DNA from: Aliihoeflea sp. 40Bstr573
Lineage (GTDB): Bacteria; Pseudomonadota; Alphaproteobacteria; Rhizobiales; Rhizobiaceae
DNA length: 64,000 bases
Direction: 5' to 3'
Assembly: GCF_024105655.1 (NCBI RefSeq)
Contig: NZ_JAAAMH010000008.1
Span: 1-64,000 of the forward strand
Shown: positions 16,347 through 25,162 of the stretch, piece by piece
Layout: each line of letters opens with the position of its first letter
How positions within the stretch are numbered: the first letter of the stretch is position 1
Translations under genes and position numbers: made by a program
The notes under the pieces: model-generated
What the model saw: the letters and a program-made list of their open reading frames with translations, nothing else
Database searches by the model: none
Told to the model about the DNA's origin: nothing

Positions 16347-17642
16347 ATGCTCACAATCGAAATCGCTGTCGTCGTCGTGCTCATCTGCGTGAACGGCGTC
16401 CTTGCCATGTCGGAACTCGCCGTGGTGTCGTCCCGCCCTGCCCGCCTCAAGGCGATGGCCGACGACCACGTCACCGGCGCTCGCAGCGCCATCGGCCTCG
16501 CTTCCGATCCCGGCCGCTTCCTCTCCACCGTGCAGATCGGCATCACGCTCGTCGGCGTCCTCTCGGGCGCCTTTTCCGGCGCGACGCTCGGCCAGCGCCT
16601 TTCCGTCTGGCTGCTCGAGGCCGGCATTCCCGCCTCGGTAGCCAACCCGCTCGGCGTCGGCATCGTCGTCGCGCTCATCACCTATGGCTCGCTCATCATC
16701 GGCGAGCTCGTGCCCAAGCAGATCGCGCTGAAGAACCCCGAGCGCGTGGCCGTCAAGGTCGCGCCGATGATGAAGCTCCTGTCGCGTATCGCGCTGCCGC
16801 TGGTCTGGCTCCTCGACATCTCCGGCAAGGCGGTGCTGAAACTGCTCGGGCAGGATTCCGAAGAGAGCCAGAAGGTCACTGACGAGGAGATCAACGCGCT
16901 GATGGCCGAAGCCGAAAGCTCCGGCGTCATCGAGACCGACGAGCGCCGCATGATCGCCGGCGTCATGCGTCTTGCCGACCGCTCGGTGCGCTCGATCATG
17001 ACGCAGCGGCTCGACGTTGACTGGATCGAAATCAACTCCGCCCCCGACGTTGTACGCCGCAAGCTGATCAGTTCCCAGCATTCGCACCTGCCGGTCGCCG
17101 AGAACGGCATCGACGGCATGCTCGGCATCGTCCGTTCGCGCGACGTTCTTGCGCATCTCCTGTCCGGCGAGGAGATCGACCTGCGCGCCCTCATCAAAGA
17201 GGTGCCGATCGTCCACGACTATACCGACGCGCTGGACGTGCTCGCCACCTTGCGCAATGCGGACATCCCGATGGTGCTGGTCCACGACGAATATGGAAAC
17301 TTCGAGGGTCTCGTCACGCCCACCGACATTCTCGAAGCGATCGCCGGCGTCTTCCGCTTCGATTCTCCCGATGAAGAGCCGATGTTGATCGCGCGCGATG
17401 ATGGCTCGTGGCTCATCTCCGGCTGGATGCCGGCGGACGACATGGCCGAGGCGCTGGGACTGAAACTGCCCAACCGCCGCTCCTATGAGACGGTGGCGGG
17501 TTTCGTCCTGTCGCATCTCAACCACCTTCCCGAGACCGGCGAGAAGGTCGAAGCGCTCGGATGGCGCTTCGACGTGGTCGACATGGACGGGCGGCGCATC
17601 GACAAGATTCTGGCCACCCGGCTCGTGTCCAATGAGCCTTAA
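16347..17642 (+). CDS. CNNM/CorC-type hemolysin-family membrane protein
   Basis: The 431-residue protein has an N-terminal DUF21 transmembrane domain (about 1-190), a pair of CBS domains (about 205-335, with MTQRLDVDWIE and VHDEYGNFEG) and a C-terminal CorC_HlyC domain (about 345-425). Relatives take part in magnesium and cobalt homeostasis; true hemolysin activity is doubtful. The ATG at 16347 is preferred to GTG at 16338. Its stop overlaps the end of the convergent oxidoreductase gene by four bases. Confidence 0.9.
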   Translation: MLTIEIAVVVVLICVNGVLAMSELAVVSSRPARLKAMADDHVTGARSAIGLASDPGRFLSTVQIGITLVGVLSGAFSGATLGQRLSVWLLEAGIPASVANPLGVGIVVALITYGSLIIGELVPKQIALKNPERVAVKVAPMMKLLSRIALPLVWLLDISGKAVLKLLGQDSEESQKVTDEEINALMAEAESSGVIETDERRMIAGVMRLADRSVRSIMTQRLDVDWIEINSAPDVVRRKLISSQHSHLPVAENGIDGMLGIVRSRDVLAHLLSGEEIDLRALIKEVPIVHDYTDALDVLATLRNADIPMVLVHDEYGNFEGLVTPTDILEAIAGVFRFDSPDEEPMLIARDDGSWLISGWMPADDMAEALGLKLPNRRSYETVAGFVLSHLNHLPETGEKVEALGWRFDVVDMDGRRIDKILATRLVSNEP

Positions 17643-18235
17643 GCGGCTTTCGCTTCCTTCTCCTCCGCGTCCCGCGCGGTCTTCAGCGCATTCGCCCACC
17701 AGGAAAGCTGGTCGAGCATCGCCTTGGCGCCGTCATTGAGGAAGCCGAACTCGGCGAGGCTCTTGCCTTCGCGCGCCTCGACCATCACCGGCCACATGAT
17801 GTGAACGGCGGTCTTGATCGGCGCAAGCTGCAGCTCGACGGCGATCAGGCGAAGCTGTTCGACCGCCCGCGCGCCACCTACGCCGCCATATCCGACGAAC
17901 GCCGCCGGCTTGTTGACCCAACCGGCCGCGGCGTAGTCGAGCGCGTTCTTGAGAACGCCCGTCGGCGCGTGGTTGTATTCGGCGGCCGTGAAGATGAAAC
18001 CGTCGAATTCGGCGACCTTGGCCTGCCACTTGCCCGCGACTTCGTTCTTCGACGGCGCCCAGGCCGGCGAGACTTCCTCGTCGAAGAGCGGCATCGGATA
18101 GTCGCGCAGATCGACGATCTCGAAGGAAAGGTCGCTGCGCCGGTCGCCCAGTTCCTTGATCCACGCGGCAGGCTTGTCGGCAAAACGGCCCGGCCGGGTC
18201 GATCCGATGACGATTGCAATCTTTGGCTTGGCCAT
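17639..18235 (-). CDS. NADPH-dependent FMN reductase family protein
   Basis: The 198-residue flavodoxin-fold protein has the FMN phosphate loop GSTRPGRFADKP near residues 11-22 and AAEYNHAPTGVLKNALDY, typical of NADPH-dependent FMN/quinone/azo reductases. It probably reduces quinones or electrophiles in the cytoplasm. It is divergent from an HxlR regulator with a palindrome between them, so it is a likely target. ATG at 18235 follows GGAGTTTCTC. Confidence 0.9.
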   Translation of the reverse strand: MAKPKIAIVIGSTRPGRFADKPAAWIKELGDRRSDLSFEIVDLRDYPMPLFDEEVSPAWAPSKNEVAGKWQAKVAEFDGFIFTAAEYNHAPTGVLKNALDYAAAGWVNKPAAFVGYGGVGGARAVEQLRLIAVELQLAPIKTAVHIMWPVMVEAREGKSLAEFGFLNDGAKAMLDQLSWWANALKTARDAEEKEAKAA

Positions 18236-18260
18236 GAGAAACTCCTGATGTCAGAAAATT

Positions 18261-18277
18261 GGTATCTTTTCGATACC
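18261..18277. promoter_or_regulatory. Putative HxlR operator
   Basis: GGTATC (18261-18266), TTTTC, GATACC (18272-18277) is a perfect 6-bp palindrome between the divergent reductase and HxlR genes, 26 bases from the reductase start. The length and the short T-rich centre are like known HxlR-type sites. Confidence 0.5.
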
Positions 18278-18324
18278 GACACTACATAAGTGACCACCCT
18301 ATCGCTTCACAAGGAGGCACTTCA

Positions 18325-18717
18325 TTGACACTCAGTCACCTGCACGAGACCGACACCTGCCGCGCAGTCAGCGGCATCCTGTCGCGCGTCGGCGACAAGT
18401 GGACGGTGCTCGTGATCGAAACGCTGGGCGATGGCCCCCACCGCTTTTCCGAGTTACGCCGCATGCTGGGCTCGATTTCGCAAAAGATGCTGACGACGAC
18501 GCTGCGCGGGCTGGAGCGAGACGGCTTCGTCACGCGTACCATCTACCCGACCATTCCCCCACGCGTGGACTACGAACTGACGCCGCTCGGCCGCGACCTG
18601 CTCGTGCCCGTTCGTGCACTGGCCGAATGGGCCCGCGACAACCGCCACAAGGTCGAGACGGCGCGCGCCGCGTTCGATCAGGCCAGTGCGGAAGCCGAAA
18701 TCATTTCCGCAGCTTGA
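18325..18717 (+). CDS. HxlR-family transcriptional regulator
   Basis: The 130-residue winged-helix protein has the family marks C in ETDTCRAVSGIL, GDKWTVLVIETL, RFSELRRMLGSISQKMLT and TIYPTIPPRVDYELT. The early cysteine is the residue that senses electrophiles or oxidants in relatives. The start is TTG at 18325, which follows a strong AAGGAGGC with 6-base spacing; a longer frame from 18259 would run through the operator region. It probably controls the divergent FMN reductase. Confidence 0.88.
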   Translation: MTLSHLHETDTCRAVSGILSRVGDKWTVLVIETLGDGPHRFSELRRMLGSISQKMLTTTLRGLERDGFVTRTIYPTIPPRVDYELTPLGRDLLVPVRALAEWARDNRHKVETARAAFDQASAEAEIISAA

Positions 18718-18748
18718 GGCCTTTGTCGGAATCAATCCGCGAACGGCT

Positions 18749-19138
18749 TTATTCGGCAGGGACGGCCTTCGGCTTGCCGTCCGTGTCCAGTGCGACCATG
18801 ACGAAATCCGCATGCGTCACACGCTCCATCAGGTCCGAAAGATAGCGCTGGGCCCAGGCCTCTACCCGCAAGGTCATCGACGAGCGTCCGACCTTGGTGA
18901 TGTCGATATAGATGCACAGCGTATCGCCCACCTTCATCGGCTTGGCGAAGGACATTTCCTTCACCGCCGCGGTGACGACGCGGCCCCTGGCGCGCTCGGC
19001 GGCGCGGATGCCGCAGGCCAGATCCATCTGCGCCATCACCCAGCCGCCGAAGATGTCGCCGGCGGCATTCGCATCGGCGGGCATGGCAAGCGTCCGCAGC
19101 GTGAGTTCGCCCACCGGATTGACGTCGCTGCGATTCAT
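18749..19138 (-). CDS. Acyl-CoA thioesterase (hotdog fold, YciA-like)
   Basis: The 129-residue protein has the hotdog thioesterase core with NAAGDIFGGWVMAQMDLACG, including the catalytic aspartate, and VTAAVKEMSF. It hydrolyses acyl-CoA in the cytoplasm. ATG at 19138 follows AAGGACAGG. A longer in-frame start at 19195 adds 19 residues that do not match the family. It ends 31 bases from the end of the convergent HxlR gene. Confidence 0.9.
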   Translation of the reverse strand: MNRSDVNPVGELTLRTLAMPADANAAGDIFGGWVMAQMDLACGIRAAERARGRVVTAAVKEMSFAKPMKVGDTLCIYIDITKVGRSSMTLRVEAWAQRYLSDLMERVTHADFVMVALDTDGKPKAVPAE

Positions 19139-19271
19139 GACCTGTCCTTTGCGATGTGATGTCGTAATCACGTAACCCCCGGTCGGAAAATCCACAAGCC
19201 ATGCCGGATGGCGTTGCGACCCGCTTGCGCTCTCCGGCTAACCTTGCGCCTCCACCCGGTGAGGCTTCGAC

Positions 19272-20900
19272 ATTTCTTCCTCCGCACAAATCTTCGACTT
19301 CGTCATCGTCGGCTCCGGATCGGCCGGCTCGGTCGTCGCCGAGCGACTGTCTGCCTCGGGCCGCCATTCGGTCCTCGTGCTTGAAGCCGGCGGCTCTGAC
19401 CGGCGCTTCTTCGTCCAGATGCCGCTCGGCTACGGCAAGACCTTCTTCGATCCGCGCGTCAACTGGAACTACCGCGCCGAACCCGATCCGGGCCTTGGCG
19501 GCAATGCCGACCACTGGCCACGCGGCAAGATCCTGGGCGGTTCCAGTTCGATCAACGCAATGGTCTGGATCAGGGGCCACAAGTCGGATTTCGACGATTG
19601 GCGCGACGCGGGCAACGCCGGCTGGGGCTACGACGACGTGCTTCCGGTCTTCCGCCAGATCGAGGACAACGAAGCCGGCGCGGATTCATATCGTGGGACC
19701 GGCGGCCCGGTCCATGTCACCGACCTGACCCGCCACGTCCATCCGCTGACGAAGCGCTACATCGCCGCCGGCGTGGAACTTGGCCTTGCCCGGAACGCGG
19801 ATTTCAACGGCGAGACCCAGGAGGGCATCGGCGTCTACCAGATCACCACACGCGATGGCCGTCGCATGTCCGCCGCCCGCGCTTTCCTGCGCCCCGCGAT
19901 GAAGCGGCCCAACTTGCACGTGGAAATGAATGCGCTGGCAACGCGCATCCTCTTTGAAGGCAATCGCGCTGTCGGCATCGAGTATCTGAAAAATGGCCGC
20001 CGGATCGAGGTCCGCGCCGGTCGTGAGGTCATTGTCGCCGGCGGGTCGGTCAACTCGCCGCAATTGCTCCAGCTCTCCGGCATCGGTCCGTCCAATCACC
20101 TGCGCGCACTCGGCATCGACGTGCGGCACGACAATCCACATGTCGGCTGCAACCTGCAGGACCATCAGGGCATCAACTACACCTTCAAGGCGCGGGAAAG
20201 GACTCTCAACCAGTTGCTGCGTCCATGGTGGGGCAAGTTGCTCGCGGGCTCACGATATCTGCTCGCCCGCGACGGGCCGCTCTCAATGTCGATGAACCAG
20301 GGCGGCGGCTTCTTCCGCACGCGCCCGGACCTCGACCGCCCGAACATGCAGCTCTATTTCCAGGCCTTCTCGACCGTCCTGCCGCGCCCCGGCGAGCGGC
20401 CGATCCTGTCGCCCGACCCGTGGCCCGGCTTTTCCATCGGTCTTTCCAATTGCCGCCCGACCAGCCGCGGCGAGATCATGATCCGCTCCGCCGACCCGAG
20501 CGAGCATCCGAAGATTGTCGCGAATGCATTCTCCACCAACCACGACGTCGAGGAGATGCTGGCCGCCGTGAAGTTTCTGCGCCGCTTCACCGAAACCGAC
20601 GCCTTGCGCAGCCTGATCGCGGAAGAAGTGCTCCCCGGCCCATCCGTCCGGGACGACGAGGCGCTCATCGACGATTTCCGTCGCCGCTCCGGCACGGTCT
20701 ACCATCCCGTCTCCACCTGTCGCATGGGCCCCGACCCTTCCAACTCCGTCGTTACCCCGCGACTCAGGGTCCACGGCATCGAAGCCCTGCGCATCATCGA
20801 CGCATCGGTCTTTCCGAGCGTCGTCGCCGGCAACACGAACGCGGCCGCGATCATGACAGGCTGGAAGGGTGCGCAGATGGTGCTGGAGGATATGGATTGA
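19272..20900 (+). CDS. GMC-family oxidoreductase with a probable ATT start
   Basis: The product is a 542-residue FAD-dependent alcohol/choline dehydrogenase-type enzyme: FAD loop FDFVIVGSGSAGSVVAERL at the N-terminus, GGSSSINAMVWIRG, and the C-terminal HPVSTCRMG and NTNAAAIMTGWK. The frame is open from 19263, right after a stop codon, and contains no ATG, GTG or TTG before the FAD loop. ATT at 19272 lies 7 bases after GGTGAGG and gives exactly the expected N-terminus. A GTG at 19377 would delete the FAD loop. Either ATT initiates, or a point change has damaged the gene. It probably feeds the dehydratase-like gene that follows. Confidence 0.8.
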   Translation: MSSSAQIFDFVIVGSGSAGSVVAERLSASGRHSVLVLEAGGSDRRFFVQMPLGYGKTFFDPRVNWNYRAEPDPGLGGNADHWPRGKILGGSSSINAMVWIRGHKSDFDDWRDAGNAGWGYDDVLPVFRQIEDNEAGADSYRGTGGPVHVTDLTRHVHPLTKRYIAAGVELGLARNADFNGETQEGIGVYQITTRDGRRMSAARAFLRPAMKRPNLHVEMNALATRILFEGNRAVGIEYLKNGRRIEVRAGREVIVAGGSVNSPQLLQLSGIGPSNHLRALGIDVRHDNPHVGCNLQDHQGINYTFKARERTLNQLLRPWWGKLLAGSRYLLARDGPLSMSMNQGGGFFRTRPDLDRPNMQLYFQAFSTVLPRPGERPILSPDPWPGFSIGLSNCRPTSRGEIMIRSADPSEHPKIVANAFSTNHDVEEMLAAVKFLRRFTETDALRSLIAEEVLPGPSVRDDEALIDDFRRRSGTVYHPVSTCRMGPDPSNSVVTPRLRVHGIEALRIIDASVFPSVVAGNTNAAAIMTGWKGAQMVLEDMD

Positions 20901-20948
20901 TGTCAGGGACCCCACCACTCCGTCGCCAACTAAGTTGAAGGAGCAAGC

Positions 20949-22166
20949 ATGAAAATCACCGACGTCAAGACATGGGTCGTTGGCAACCCGCCGCCGCAGG
21001 CCGGCGGGCGTTATTTCATCTTCGTGCGACTGACCACGGATGGCGGCGTCAAAGGCTACGGCGAAGCCTACAGCGCCACCTTCGGCCCTCACCTTACCGC
21101 GAAGATGATCGAGGATGTTGCCGAGCGCTATCTCGTCGGCACCGACCCGCACTACATCGAGAATTTTTTCCGCCGCGCCTATTCGTCGGGCTTCTCTCAG
21201 CGCCCCGACATCTCGATGATGGGCTGCGTCTCAGCGCTGGAGATGGCCTGCTGGGACATTGTCGGCAAGGAGGCGGACAAGCCGGTCTACAAGCTTCTTG
21301 GCGGCCAGGTTCACGAGCGCCTGCGCACCTACACCTATCTCTATCCGCAGACCGGCAGCGTCTATCCGAACGAAGCCGACAACGCCGATCGCAATGTCTA
21401 TAACGACCCCGACCTCGCCGCCGAGTGCGCGCTTGCCTATGTCGATCAGGGCTTCAATGCCGTAAAGCTTGACCCCGCCGGCCCTTATACCGCCTTTGAC
21501 GGCCACCAGCCGCGCCTTGTCGACATCGACCTGTCCGCGCGCATGGTCAAGGCGATCCGCGAGGCGGTTGGCACCCGTGCAGATATCCTGTTCGGCACGC
21601 ACGGCCAGTTTACCGCGTCGGGTGCGCGGCGCATGGCCAGGGCGATCGAGCCCTACGACCCGCTCTGGTTCGAGGAGCCCGTCCCGCCCGACATGCCCGA
21701 GGTCATGGCCGAAGTCGCCCGCGCAACATCGATCCCCATCGCGACCGGCGAGCGCCTGACGACCAAATGGGAATTCGCGCGCATCATCGAGCAGCGCGCC
21801 GCCTCGATCCTCCAGCCTGATCTGGGCCGCTCCGGCGGCATCCTGGAGACAAAGAAGATCGCGGCGATGGCCGAGGCGTATCATATCCAGGTCGCTCCGC
21901 ACTGTTATTGCGGTCCGATCGTCGGCGCCGCCAACATCCAGCTCGCGGCAACCCTGCCCAATTTCCTGATCCTGGAATCGATCAGGACCTGGGATGGATT
22001 TCATGGAGACCTTCTGACCAGAAAAATCGACTGGGAGGATGGCTGGGTCATTCCGTCAAAGGAACCAGGCCTCGGCGTGGAACTCAACGAGGCAGTTGCC
22101 GAAGCGCACCCATGGAATGGAGATGCCTTGCATCTGGCTATGGAGCCGCGACCACTCTTCCCATAA
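20949..22166 (+). CDS. Mandelate racemase/enolase superfamily enzyme, likely sugar-acid dehydratase
   Basis: The 405-residue protein has the N-terminal capping domain and the barrel with AVKLDPAGP (171-179), WFEEPVPP (240-247, metal ligand glutamate) and ATGERL (265-270, second glutamate), plus a histidine in APHCYCGP. The expected first metal aspartate is G216 in the sequence FGTHGQ, where galactonate dehydratases have a D-x-H pattern; His218 is kept. I infer a dehydratase or cycloisomerase on a sugar acid. It lies 48 bases after the GMC gene and is probably in its operon. Confidence 0.82.
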   Translation: MKITDVKTWVVGNPPPQAGGRYFIFVRLTTDGGVKGYGEAYSATFGPHLTAKMIEDVAERYLVGTDPHYIENFFRRAYSSGFSQRPDISMMGCVSALEMACWDIVGKEADKPVYKLLGGQVHERLRTYTYLYPQTGSVYPNEADNADRNVYNDPDLAAECALAYVDQGFNAVKLDPAGPYTAFDGHQPRLVDIDLSARMVKAIREAVGTRADILFGTHGQFTASGARRMARAIEPYDPLWFEEPVPPDMPEVMAEVARATSIPIATGERLTTKWEFARIIEQRAASILQPDLGRSGGILETKKIAAMAEAYHIQVAPHCYCGPIVGAANIQLAATLPNFLILESIRTWDGFHGDLLTRKIDWEDGWVIPSKEPGLGVELNEAVAEAHPWNGDALHLAMEPRPLFP

Positions 22167-22462
22167 AGGCAACGATTTCAGCGCCTTGGACGAATTTTCG
22201 GACCCAGGGCGATGCGCCGTTCCACGACCGGATCGCCGTTACAGAAAAACGTGATTCGCTAAAATACGACCGCCGTGCAAATTTCCCTTGGGTCAAGGGG
22301 TGCCGCCTTTCGCTCGCGCAATCATTTCATTGCGGCGGGAAGAGTGATGGCCGGCGCCTCTTTTCTTTCGAATGCTCGCAGTACCATCAATCATGGCCAG
22401 CGTCAGATCTGGCCGAGCCTGGAATGCGTGGCTGCATTCCGGCGAGAATACGGGAGGCCACG
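22167..22462. other. Intergenic stretch, no feature recognised
   Basis: About 300 bases between the dehydratase-like gene and a small gene. Short frames occur but have no binding site or codon pattern that supports them. I see no convincing hairpin or RNA. It probably contains the promoter of the following small gene. Confidence 0.5.
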
Positions 22463-22675
22463 ATGGCTCTAACTGCTTTGCGGGCCCGCTCTGGGCACTT
22501 GGAAATACAGGACGACAACCGGTTGCGTGATGCGATCGATGCGGTATTCGAAGAACTGGGGCTATCTGAAAAAGAGCCCCTGCGCCGTGCGGCGGTCGAA
22601 GCCAAGATGCGCGACGCCTACCGGCGCGGACCCCGCCACAACCTCAACTTGGTCGATGCCGGCCTGAGAGCCTAG
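22463..22675 (+). CDS. Small hypothetical protein, 70 residues
   Basis: An ATG at 22463 follows a strong GGGAGG with 5-base spacing. The 70-residue product is charged, mostly helical and soluble, with DNRLRDAIDAVFEELGLSE and a basic C-terminus. I do not recognise a family. Its stop overlaps the end of the convergent transglycosylase gene by three to four bases. The strong binding site supports a real gene. Confidence 0.6.
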   Translation: MALTALRARSGHLEIQDDNRLRDAIDAVFEELGLSEKEPLRRAAVEAKMRDAYRRGPRHNLNLVDAGLRA

Positions 22676-23247
22676 CAGCCCTGCAACTGGCCGGCATACT
22701 GGTTCGCCATCGAGGTCGCTCGCTGCGCCGCGCGCTGAACGCCGGAATTGCCGCGCCATGAGCCGCGGGCATAGCCCGCATGTCCCGAATAATAGGCGAG
22801 ATAGAGATTGTAGGCGTCGGTCTTGGCGATGCCGTTCGTCCGGTTGCTGGTGTTATGATACCAACCGACGAAGTGAATGGCGTCGCCGAAATTGGTTCGC
22901 CGCGCCGCAAACCGTCCCGTTTCGCGCTGATACCGCTCCCATGTCCCGTCCAGCGCCTGCGAATAGCCATACGCCGTCGATTGCCGCTTCCACGGAATGA
23001 CGCCGAAAAGCTTCGTGCGCGGTGGACGCGCGCGGGGCTCGAAGTTCGATTCCGTATAAATCGTCGCCATCAATATCGGGACGGGAACGCCGAACTCGCG
23101 CTCCACGCGCTGCGCGTCGCGCCGCCAGTTCTCGAAGAAGCCGCTTCGCTGCGCGAAGATCGAGCATGAATTGGTGGTGTTGCTGGGAGCCGAGGCGCAG
23201 GCCGACAGGCCCAGCGCCACGAGAACGGCGACAAACACGATACGCAT
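22672..23247 (-). CDS. Lytic transglycosylase-type lipoprotein
   Basis: The 191-residue protein has a lipoprotein signal (LGLSAC, acylated cysteine at residue 17) and a lysozyme-like SLT domain with the catalytic glutamate in ATIYTESNFEPRARP and AYGYSQALDGTW. It should cleave peptidoglycan glycan strands from the outer membrane inner face. A second short lytic transglycosylase is at 39355. It is conserved in Rhizobiales as far as I recall. Confidence 0.85.
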   Translation of the reverse strand: MRIVFVAVLVALGLSACASAPSNTTNSCSIFAQRSGFFENWRRDAQRVEREFGVPVPILMATIYTESNFEPRARPPRTKLFGVIPWKRQSTAYGYSQALDGTWERYQRETGRFAARRTNFGDAIHFVGWYHNTSNRTNGIAKTDAYNLYLAYYSGHAGYARGSWRGNSGVQRAAQRATSMANQYAGQLQGC

Positions 23248-23314
23248 CGCAAATCCTCTCGTCTTGAGAGAATTGCTAAAGAGTAAATCTTAACAGACGG
23301 TTTTGATTCAGCTT

Positions 23315-23935
23315 CTAGCCAATGCCCGGATACGTTTCGCCCTTCAAAAGACGCGCCAGATGCGCCGCATTCGACGCTGCCATGCCGAGCGTTTCCTTCA
23401 CCGACTTCGGGATCTGGTCGAGGTCCTTGTAATCGACAGAGCCCATCGCCTCGCCGACCCAATAGCATCCCGCATTGGCCGGCACGGTAAAGCCGACATC
23501 GTTCAGCGCCTGGAAGCAGGCGGCATGGCAGTGATGCGCACCATCCTCGTTGCCCACGACGGCGACCAGCGCCACCTTGCCGGCGGCCGGCATCCGGCCC
23601 TTGTCGTCCGCCTCGCCCAAAAACGCATCCAGCCGCTCCAGCACCCGCTTGGCGACCGAGGACGGCTGGCCCATCCAGATCGGTGTGCCCAGGATGAAGA
23701 TGTCGGCGGCAATGATCTGCTCGCGGATCGCCGGCCACCCGTCCCCCTCGCCCATGTCGCTTTCGACGCCCGGCTTGATGTCGTGGTCGAGCGCCCGGAC
23801 GATCTCGCCGGTCACGTCATGGGGTTCGAACGCGTCGAGCAGGTCCGCAAGCATCTTGTCGGTGGAGGATGTTTCGGCGGCGCTTGAAGGTTTGAGCGAA
23901 CAGTTCAGCGCGAAGGCGGTGAGTTTGGCGGCCAT
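23315..23935 (-). CDS. Flavodoxin-fold NAD(P)H-dependent oxidoreductase
   Basis: The 206-residue protein shows the fold of FMN-dependent reductases: ALNCSLKPSSAAETSSTDKM as phosphate loop, ILGTPIWMGQPSS as the second flavin contact, and VGNEDGAHHC. The reaction is probably reduction of quinones or similar acceptors. It is transcribed on the minus strand and ends 67 bases before the transglycosylase start. The substrate is not known. Confidence 0.85.
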   Translation of the reverse strand: MAAKLTAFALNCSLKPSSAAETSSTDKMLADLLDAFEPHDVTGEIVRALDHDIKPGVESDMGEGDGWPAIREQIIAADIFILGTPIWMGQPSSVAKRVLERLDAFLGEADDKGRMPAAGKVALVAVVGNEDGAHHCHAACFQALNDVGFTVPANAGCYWVGEAMGSVDYKDLDQIPKSVKETLGMAASNAAHLARLLKGETYPGIG

Positions 23936-23992
23936 GGGGTTCCCTTTCGCGAAATCCTTGGTGGCCGAACGCAGCTCTTTGCCGGAAGTTTC

Positions 23993-24208
23993 CTAGTTGC
24001 GGCCGATCATGTCCATGCACCGTCGCATCGAAAAGTGCTGCACGTGGTGCGAGGTCCCGAGCAGGATGGTTAGCTGCTCATATCCCGCGCACCGCGCAGC
24101 CGTCTCCGCTGCCCGCGCGATGTCGATCGGGCGCATGACGGATGTGGTCAGCACGAGAGCGGCGAGCATGGAAAGCACGAGCGCGGAGGGTATCGAAGGG
24201 GATTTCAT
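23993..24208 (-). CDS. Small exported protein, 71 residues, unknown
   Basis: The product begins MKSPSIPSALVLSMLAALVL, a signal peptide with likely cleavage near IARAAE (about residue 34), and has two cysteines that could pair in the remaining 37 residues. There is no good binding site before ATG 24208. I do not recognise a family. The signal peptide supports coding. Confidence 0.45.
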   Translation of the reverse strand: MKSPSIPSALVLSMLAALVLTTSVMRPIDIARAAETAARCAGYEQLTILLGTSHHVQHFSMRRCMDMIGRN

Positions 24209-24364
24209 GAATCAGCAGTCCGTCGTCTGGCGGGCAATCTAGGACGGCAGAACGGTCTGCTCCATGGGTGGTTCGATCACATCTCTGTCTTGGGCACTCG
24301 TGGTTAACGGCGGAACCGGATGGTTTGTCATGCATTGCCGGGGGACACGAAGAGGGGTCCAGGA

Positions 24365-25156
24365 ATGCATCAGGCAAAAGCATGGTTTCGGCCATTCGCA
24401 CGCATCGGGTATGCGGCGCGGGGGCTGATCTACACGGTGATCGGCTTCTTCGCCGCGACCGCCGCGATCGGGTCTGGCGAGACGATGGGCTCGCGCGACG
24501 CGCTCGACAGGCTGCTGCAAAGCGGCTTCGGCATCGCCCTCGCCTACGTCCTCGTCGTCGGTCTTGCCTGCTACGCACTGTGGCGAACGATCCAGGCCGT
24601 GTTCGACACCGACAACCATGGAACGGACGCCAAGGGCATAGCGGTCAGGGGTGGACTGATGGCTTCCGCCATCGCCTATTCCACGCTCGCATTATACACG
24701 GCCTCGCGCATCCGGGGGACAAGTTCGCAGGGCGAATCCGGAGGCAGCATTGCCGACACGATCGCCGGTTTCGTTGGAACGGGCGTCGTCTCCACCGTCA
24801 TCGCCGCATGCCTGGCGGGGGCCGCCATCGCCCATGTCGTCAAGGCGGTGCGGGAAAAATATGCCGATCACATCCAGGCGGATGCGGCGAAGATGAAGGT
24901 GATCCACCCGATCGCCAAGACGGGGCTGATCGCCCGCGGCACAGTGTTCGCGATCCTCGCCTTCCTCGTCGCGCTTCAGGCCTGGCGCGGCAACGGAACG
25001 GGCGAGGATGTGGGTTCGGAACAGGCGCTCGAATTCGTCCAGTCCCTGCCCGCCGGAAGCTGGCTGCTCGCGGCGATGGGCGTCGGCCTTCTCGCCTTCG
25101 CCGCCTATTCCTTCACGCAGGCGCTCTACCGCCGCATCAATGTGGAAGATGCCTGA
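24365..25156 (+). CDS. DUF1206 membrane protein
   Basis: The 263-residue protein has six membrane segments arranged as three repeated pairs. Each repeat opens with a motif such as ARIGYAARGLIYTVIGFFA, AVRGGLMASAIAYSTLALY or AKTGLIARGTVFAILAFLV, which is the pattern of DUF1206. The function of this family is unknown. ATG at 24365 follows AGGGGTCCAGGA; a frame opening at 24320 adds residues that do not fit. It is convergent with the exporter gene. Confidence 0.85.
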   Translation: MHQAKAWFRPFARIGYAARGLIYTVIGFFAATAAIGSGETMGSRDALDRLLQSGFGIALAYVLVVGLACYALWRTIQAVFDTDNHGTDAKGIAVRGGLMASAIAYSTLALYTASRIRGTSSQGESGGSIADTIAGFVGTGVVSTVIAACLAGAAIAHVVKAVREKYADHIQADAAKMKVIHPIAKTGLIARGTVFAILAFLVALQAWRGNGTGEDVGSEQALEFVQSLPAGSWLLAAMGVGLLAFAAYSFTQALYRRINVEDA

Positions 25157-25162
25157 CCTGCA

